64,000 nt of DNA from Chionoecetes opilio (taxonomy: Eukaryota; Arthropoda; Malacostraca; Decapoda; Majidae): contig JACEEZ010010110.1 in assembly GCA_016584305.1 (NCBI GenBank), positions 96,001 through 160,000 on the forward strand. The letters run 5' to 3'. Below, one piece after another: positions 58,231-64,000 of this stretch. Made by a program: the position numbers and the translations under genes. The notes beneath the pieces are model-generated. The model was not told where the DNA came from, did no database searches, and saw nothing but the letters and a program-made list of their open reading frames with translations. How positions within the stretch are numbered: position 1 is the stretch's first letter; every line of letters starts with the position of its first letter.

Positions 58231-58526
58231 CAGCGGCATTTGAAGTCTCTTTAAATTTATTTATCGGGCTCCCTGACAGCTGAGAGCATGATGATTGGCT
58301 AGATAAAGCCGCGTCATGAAGGGCGCTGCTCTGTGATTGGTTAGCAGAATTTTCCCACACATATCCCTAGAATATCCCTATATTCCCCACCCAGAGGCCA
58401 CCGATAACCGTACGGGAGTGACGGCTCGGTACGAGCATCTCCCTCAGCCCACCCTCGTAAGGTTATTGTAGCCATACACTCGTAAGTTGTCCCTTACGAG
58501 GGATTTTCGAATATCCCTGCCCTGGA

Positions 58527-58871
58527 ATTAACACCTGCCGCACGGCAAAGGTGGATCTCACGCGCACCACAGGGCATGCAGGCAACCCGGAGTGAGGTAT
58601 CTTGTTGTAGAGTGTCTTTGGTAGTAGTAGTAGTATAGTAGTAGTAGTAGTAGTAGTAGTAGTCGTATCATTATTATTATTATCATTATTTATTTTGTCA
58701 TTATTGCAGCGAATCACTTTTATTATTGTTATAGAATATAGAGGACTGAAACACACACACACACACACACCTGTATAAGTCTTGAATTACGTTGCTTAGC
58801 TTGTGATCTTGTGATGAGATTATTTCCCTTGTTGCGGTCTCCTTCGCATTCCACTCTTGTCTTCTCCCTGT

Positions 58872-58909
<38 letters not shown>

Positions 58910-60162
58910 CACACGAAGAAGGAGGAGGAGGAGGAAGAGGAGAAATAGAAAGAGGATTAATGAAAAATAAATAAATATATATATACAAAAATGCATTCTT
59001 AACACCATACATAACACTAATTAAACCTCTTATCTCTAAACCGGCCCTTAATTATCTATATCCCTTATAAACTACTGATATACTCCATTAATTTCCTGTT
59101 ACTAATACTTCCTATCTCTATATTCAAAGAACTGAGTGATCGAGGCTGCTATTCCGTCTTCTATTACTATGTTGTACAAATTATAAATTTTCTTACAATT
59201 GCTTTCTTCTTTTTTCAATTTCTTCCATTTGTGCATTAAATTTCTTTTCTGAGTCCATTGTATGCTTTTGCTTCTTCTTCTTCTTCTTCTTCTACTCCTT
59301 TATATCTCTTTTATTCCAGTTTTGAGTTATATTCCAATTTCTTCTCATATTCCAGTTCCTTACCTCTTCCAGTACCTCTTCTCACATTCCAGTTCCTATT
59401 CTGCTTCCTCATCTAATTCCTCTGTCCTCTCTCTTCTTCTATTCCAGCTCCTTCTTCTTTTTATGCCTCGCTTCCCTCCTTCTATCCTACCTCCTTCTAT
59501 TCTTCCTTCTACTCCCTCTTTCCTTCCTTCCTTCACTTGACAGCTCACAACATAAACAAATGGTTGCTACGGTAACAAGCATAGCTAAGAGAATAAACAA
59601 TAAAACACGAGTATAAAAATAACATCCCATAGGCTCCTATAGTCACCCATGAGCTAAAACAGATAAACATAAACATAAATATAAACAAATGGTTGCTACG
59701 GTAACAAGCATAGCTACCTAAGAGAATAAACAATAAAACACGTGTATAAAAATAATATCCCATAGGCTCCTATAGTCACCCATGAACTAAAACAGATAGA
59801 ACATTTCATAAGTATTTAACATCTTGTCTAAAATATCTAAAAATAGAAATGTCAAATATGGGGGGGGATTTTGACGGAAACAACAGATGCCATGTTGCCT
59901 TTTAAATCATGTTTTATTCATTTTTACTGATACTACATTTATTCTTGTATTAATATATGTATCAGTTATATATTTAGTGTACATTTGATCTTATTTATAC
60001 GTGTTGTATGTTATAATTAACGTTTTTATGAGTTATTTATGCAGTACCGTATTGTCTCGGGAACTAGGCGACGTAAACACAAACACATGAAAACAGCGAG
60101 AGAGAGGGAGGGAGGGAGAGAGGATTTGCCTGTCTTTGCCTCTCTATATAACGTAAGTACAT

Positions 60163-60212
<50 letters not shown>

Positions 60213-60267
60213 CGTATCTCAATAGCATAATATAATAAGAGACTAAAATCAAAGGTCAATTTACAGT
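58527..60267. other. Intergenic with microsatellites and a tandem duplication
   Basis: TAG repeats (58625-58665), AC runs (58749-58775 and 58873-58912), pyrimidine-rich 59263-59540, then two tandem copies of about 130 bp with AAATGGTTGCTACGGTAACA (59551-59800), and AG repeats 60164-60210. No gene seen. Confidence 0.7.
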
Positions 60268-61004
60268 TTCACCCAACCAGCGATTTTCTGATGCGCCTTA
60301 TGTTTTTCTGGTGTCTTTTTGGTAATTATGGAGGAGAGTTTCACGTTCGTTTTCAGAGACACCAACTACTTTTTCTTGGCCTACAATAGGTGCTTGTTCT
60401 AATGGTGCTAGTTTTATTTTGCGCAAACCAAAAAAAAAAAATGAAAAAAAAAATTGAAACCTAACCTAACCTTATGTTTTAACCTAACCTAACCTAACCT
60501 AACCTAACCTAACCTAACCTAACCTAACCTTACAGGTTTTAAAGAAACCTAACCTTAACCACAAAATATTATTATTTTTTTTAATTTTTTTTATATTGAG
60601 CGCAAGTAGAGTAGTGGTGTACAGAATACTGAGCCAAAAAAAAAATTGAATTCGTGAGTAGTAAGGTCTGTAGCGTACGTGAAACTCTCCTCCATATTAA
60701 CCATGACAAAAAAACAAAAATGAACCTAAACCTAACCTAACCTTTACCTAACCTAACCCATATCTATCCTAACCTAACCTAACCTAACCTAACCTAACCT
60801 AACCTTTACCTAACTAAAAAAAAGCAAAAAAAAAAGCGAGCCTTTATCTACCTAAAAAAAAAAAAAAAAGCGAACCTTTATCTACCTAAAAAAAAAAAAA
60901 AAAAAAAAAGTTGCTACAGAAACAGTTAGCAGATTCATTCAAAACACATAAAAACACACCAGAAAAACATAAGGCGCATCAGAAAATCGTTGGTTGGGTG
61001 AAAC
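60268..61004. mobile_element. TIR element with a nested foldback element
   Basis: TTTCACCCAACCAGCGATTT then TCTGATGCGCCTTATG, with the complement at 60950-61003. Inside, 60330-60712 has TATGGAGGAGAGTTTCACG ends related to the 40456 family, and AACCT arrays. Confidence 0.8.
60478..60532. repeat. Interstitial telomere-type array (AACCT)
   Basis: Ten AACCT units, complement of TTAGG; a second shorter array lies at 60768-60806. Confidence 0.9.
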
Positions 61005-61152
61005 TATAAATTATCCAAATCAAACTCCCACCGCACACAATCACACAAATCCATCATAACACCTTTTTCCGTACAGTTCGTCGCTCCAGAGTAAACACGA
61101 AGGAGGCGCAGAAGGGGGAGGGGCAGAGAGAGGTGTTGGAGGAAGCGTCACC

Positions 61153-61284
61153 ATGGAGCAAAACGGGAGGATCTTAGTAGGAGGGAGTGAGGACGAGGTG
61201 GATTACCCTCCCAATGATTACATCTACCTCTGTCGTGACGTGGGCTTCGTGGTGTTCGGAGTGGTGACGCTGCTCCTGGATTGG
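61153..61284 (+). CDS. First coding exon of a multi-pass membrane protein, XK-related-like
   Basis: The ATG sits in a strong context (GTCACCATGG). Forty-four codons follow: an acidic head (GSEDEVDYPPNDYIYL) and then the membrane segment CRDVGFVVFGVVTLLLDW, ending in phase 0 at a GTGAGT donor. An N-terminal helix of the form DxxF...LLDxGxDxxxAY, completed by exon 2, resembles XK-related proteins, some of which are caspase-activated or constitutive phospholipid scramblases. Only about 52 residues are visible, so the family call is inference; any small multi-pass protein is possible. The gene is divergent from CLPTM1L, with about 21 kb of nested repeats between them. Two 34-bp GC-rich blocks just upstream could belong to its promoter, but no core elements are clear. 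Confidence 0.6.
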
Positions 61285-61310
61285 GTGAGTATTGGAGGGC
61301 TGGCTACATT

Positions 61311-62010
61311 TGTAGGTATTATTCTAGTGCTTGCCCATACTCCCCCCTCTCCCCCAAAACAAGCTTATGGACCTGGGGGAATGCGGGGTATTTGGCTGGG
61401 GTACAAAATATGCGTCGCAACCACATAGTTTTTGAGTTAGGGGTGTTATAAATATTCCCTAGATCTAGGGCAGATGGATAGGATTTCTTCTATGTCTAGA
61501 GACGTGTGGACCTGACAATCCTCACAAACGGAATGAGGACTGGAGTGGTCGAGGCCCCCCCACTTAGAGGTAAAGTAAAAAAAAAAGGTTACCGGGGGTT
61601 CAAGGGGGGAAGAGCCCCCCCCCGTTAGAAGGTTAGGTTAGATGATCGGGTGATTATTGCTAGGAGGTTAGGTTATATTGGTTAGGTTAAGAGGTTAGGT
61701 TAGGTTAGATTATCGGGGGGTCGAGGGGGGCAGAGCCCCCCGCTATGTTAGGTTAAATTTGCTTAGGTCAGGTTGAATTACCGGGAGGTCAAGGGGGACG
61801 GAGACCCCCCGCTAGGAGGTTAGGTAAAATTTTCCTAGATCTAGCAAAATTACCCTAGATTTAAGGAATTTTGGCTATCCTACATAACTCCAAAAATACG
61901 TGTTTCCGACGCATTATTTGTTCCCCACCCGAAAACCCTGCATTCCCACAGTTCCCCAAACTTGTTTGGGGGAAGGGGGAGAGTATGGGCAAACACTAGA
62001 AATTTACCCA
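61311..62010. mobile_element. TIR element with 130-bp arms in intron 1 of the XKR-like gene
   Basis: TCTAGTGCTTGCCCATACTC through ATGCGTCG..ACACAT and the complement at 61880-62010. The inner region has GGTTAGGTTA and CCCTAGATCTAGGG words. Confidence 0.75.
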
Positions 62011-62434
62011 TTTTTACACTAGGACCAGAATTCTCTACCGTAGATAACAATTTAATCGCCAGCCGCCAAATATTACGAATTATAGTATTACTACTGATTT
62101 TTATGTGCCACTGAAGATGATACACAGTAGTTTATATCATGACTGTATAATCTACCCTGTTTCAGCATTGTTTTATGCTTTGTATCTGCAAGTATATGCG
62201 GTTTCAAATTTCCCTACTCGTATTTTATTTTCGGGCAACGACGACGGCGGGAGGACACTCAGAACATAAACACTAGCTGGTGACCTTAGTTTAGCTCCGT
62301 TACCAACGTCGCCACTCGGTTTTATTTTTGTAATTTGTTCATTTATAGCCATACTATGACACAGATGACACAAAATGACACAGACTCTCCAGATAACCCC
62401 TTCTAACTTTCCTGAAATCATGAATGTAGAAATG

Positions 62435-62955
62435 GGTACATTTTTACACTAGGACCGAAATTCCCTACACAATTGGGAGTGTGGTTTCTGTTCACCTTAT
62501 TGGATTCTAAGAAACATTCTATGAGCTTCCATCGCAAATCATTACTTTCGGAGATATAATATGTTTTTAATAGAAAGGAGTGTATAGGTTATATGCAAAT
62601 TATACTAACCTAACCCCACCATTTGACTCACTAACCTAACCTAACCTAACCCCACAATTTGACTCACTAACCTAACCCAACCTCACGCTTTAACCTCCTA
62701 ACTGAAGCCAAATCTGCATTAAAAAGTGTCCGCGGCAAGGGAAGAACAGAGGCGATGCAGGTCACAAGAGGAAGAAGAGTGAGAGGCACGTAAACACTTG
62801 TCTCTCGCCTCCCTATAAACAACATGTCATATCTCCAAAAGTAATGATTTGCGACGGAAGCTCATAGAGAGAATGTTTCCTAGAATCTAATAAGGTAAAC
62901 AGAAACCACACGCCCAATTGTGTAGGGAATTTCGGTCCTAGTGTAAAATAATACC
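62435..62955. mobile_element. MITE with long TIRs (TTTTACACTAGGACCGAAAT)
   Basis: TIRs of about 85 bp, through CACAATTGGG and GGTTTCTGTT. The interior has AACCTAACC words. An older copy is split by the 62038 element: left end at 62007-62035, remainder from 63666. Confidence 0.85.
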
Positions 62956-62969
62956 AAGAAATGTAAGTA

Positions 62970-63442
62970 CAGTAAAACCTCTCATATCCGGACTAATTGG
63001 GCCAAGGAGTGGTCCGAGTAATGCAAGGATCCGAATAATGGGGGGATATGTGAGGAAAAAAAAAAATAAAATAAATAAATCTAGGTGTATTATATTAGCT
63101 AGGAAATTTCGCAACCTCTATAAAAAAAAAAAAAAAAAAAAAAAAATTCTAGGTGTATATATTAGCTAGGAAATTTTGACCCCTAAAAAAAAAAAAAAAA
63201 AAAAAAAAAATCTAGGGGTAGTATAAAATAGCTAGGAAATTTTGACCCCTTAAAAAAAAAAAAAAAAAAAAATCTAGGGGTAGTATAGATAGCTAGGGAA
63301 TTTTGACCCCTAAAAAAAGGAAAAAAAAAAAAAAAAAAAATCTAGGTGTAGTATATTAGCTAGGAAATTTTGACCCCTAAAAAAAGGAAGAAAAAAAAAA
63401 AAAAAAATCTAGGTGTATATATTAGCTAGGAAATGTTGACCC

Positions 63443-63477
<35 letters not shown>

Positions 63478-63594
63478 AGGTGTAGTATAAATAGCTAGGA
63501 AATTTTGACCCCTGAAAAAAAAAAAAAAAAAGGAGGAGGTCCGAATAATGTCAAAGTCCGAATAATGAGGGTCCGAATACGAGAGTGTTTACTG
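62970..63594. mobile_element. Tigger-like MITE with a tandem poly-A core
   Basis: CAGTAAAACCTCTCATATCC and the complement of CAGTAAACACTCTCGTATTC, TA-flanked. The core is seven units of about 60 bp, each AGCTAGGAAATTTTGACCCC plus an A-run of 15-30. Confidence 0.85.
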
Positions 63595-63885
63595 TATTAA
63601 TGCCACCAGACGTCTGTAAATAAAATAAAAACGTTGTCCTGGTGACTTTAGTGTTATCTACGGTACACAATTGGGATAGGGTTTAGGTTTACTCTATTGG
63701 ATTCTAGGAAACTTTTTATGAGTTTCCGTCGTAAATCACTACTTTCGCAGATATAAGATGCTTTTAATAGGAAGGAGAGTGTATAGGAGATATGAAAATT
63801 AACTAACCTAACCCCAACTTTTGACTCCTAATAACCTATATTGTATGCATCGTTTATTGGTATTCTTGTGGTCAGTGAATCGATC

Positions 63886-63887
63886 TA

Positions 63888-63955
<68 letters not shown>
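63886..63955. repeat. ATCT microsatellite
   Basis: About 17 tetramers just before the putative exon 2 acceptor. Confidence 0.95.
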
Positions 63956-63976
63956 GTGTGTGTGTGTTGTGGGCAG

Positions 63977-64000
63977 GGTCTTGACATGGCGACGGCATAC
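63977..64000 (+). CDS. Probable exon 2 (partial) of the XK-related-like gene
   Basis: After GTGGGCAG the sequence reads GGT CTT GAC ATG GCG ACG GCA TAC, that is GLDMATAY, in phase 0 with exon 1. The joined LLDW/GLDMATAY has the DxxxD...AY spacing typical of the first XKR helix. The window ends inside the exon. The tract before the acceptor is a TATC and GT repeat, so the polypyrimidine signal is atypical. Confidence 0.5.

Larger units (their letters stand above)
56692..58526 (-). mobile_element. Element E, copy 2 (inverted), with two nested insertions
   Basis: Three pieces (56692-56840, 57350-57700, 58230-58526) match copy 1 in reverse order. The gaps are the 56841 GC-rich element and a 530-bp stretch containing the 58032 MITE. 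Confidence 0.75.
62038..63663. mobile_element. CCGTAGATAAC TIR element, copy 2, interrupted
   Basis: TA-flanked. Shares TGTGCCACTGAAGATG and TTTCCTGAAATCATG with copy 1 in inverted orientation. Contains the 62435 and 62970 elements. Confidence 0.8.

Noticed and set aside
60478..60806. True telomere end
   Set aside because: Arrays are short, interstitial and inside a TIR element, with unique sequence on both sides.

Overview
The window is eukaryotic DNA, almost certainly from an arthropod and most likely a decapod crustacean. The clues are interstitial TTAGG arrays (the arthropod telomere unit), very dense micro- and minisatellites, a BEL/Pao LTR retrotransposon, tRNA-derived SINEs, LINE 3' ends and many TA- or TTAA-flanked MITEs. 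The species assignment is inference.

The main gene is CLPTM1L (CRR9), a CLPTM1-family ER lipid scramblase linked to GPI-anchor synthesis. It lies on the minus strand at 39681 to 4993. I could place 11 coding exons with GT/AG borders and compatible phases, giving a protein of about 512 residues. The exons total about 1.5 kb of a 34.7-kb gene; most of the rest is intron-specific tandem repeats. Exon 5 is one base short, which breaks the frame. Exon 7 lacks about 17 residues that relatives have.

Layout. 1-4.6 kb: intergenic, with a decayed Merlin-type transposase and a 1.1-kb TIR element. 4.6-39.7 kb: CLPTM1L with its repeat-filled introns; intron 5 also holds two inverted copies of a TIR element with a 66-bp minisatellite core, and several fragments duplicating the end of exon 5. 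39.7-61 kb: a nested transposon region. At its centre an intact-length BEL/Pao element (two 368-bp LTRs that look identical, 5-bp target duplication) sits in a probable 1.7-kb solo LTR, which sits in a 0.8-kb MITE-like element; a second, inverted copy of that element lies at 56.7-58.5 kb and is interrupted by other MITEs. Large palindromes lie between the two copies. 61.15-64 kb: the first exon, and probably the second, of a plus-strand membrane-protein gene that resembles the N-terminus of the XK-related (XKR) family. Its intron carries four nested mobile elements.

Functionally, the two cellular genes are divergently oriented. If the XKR reading is right, both encode membrane proteins from families with lipid-scrambling activity. 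The very long open frames across 4.6-38 kb are artefacts of repeats without stop codons, not genes.
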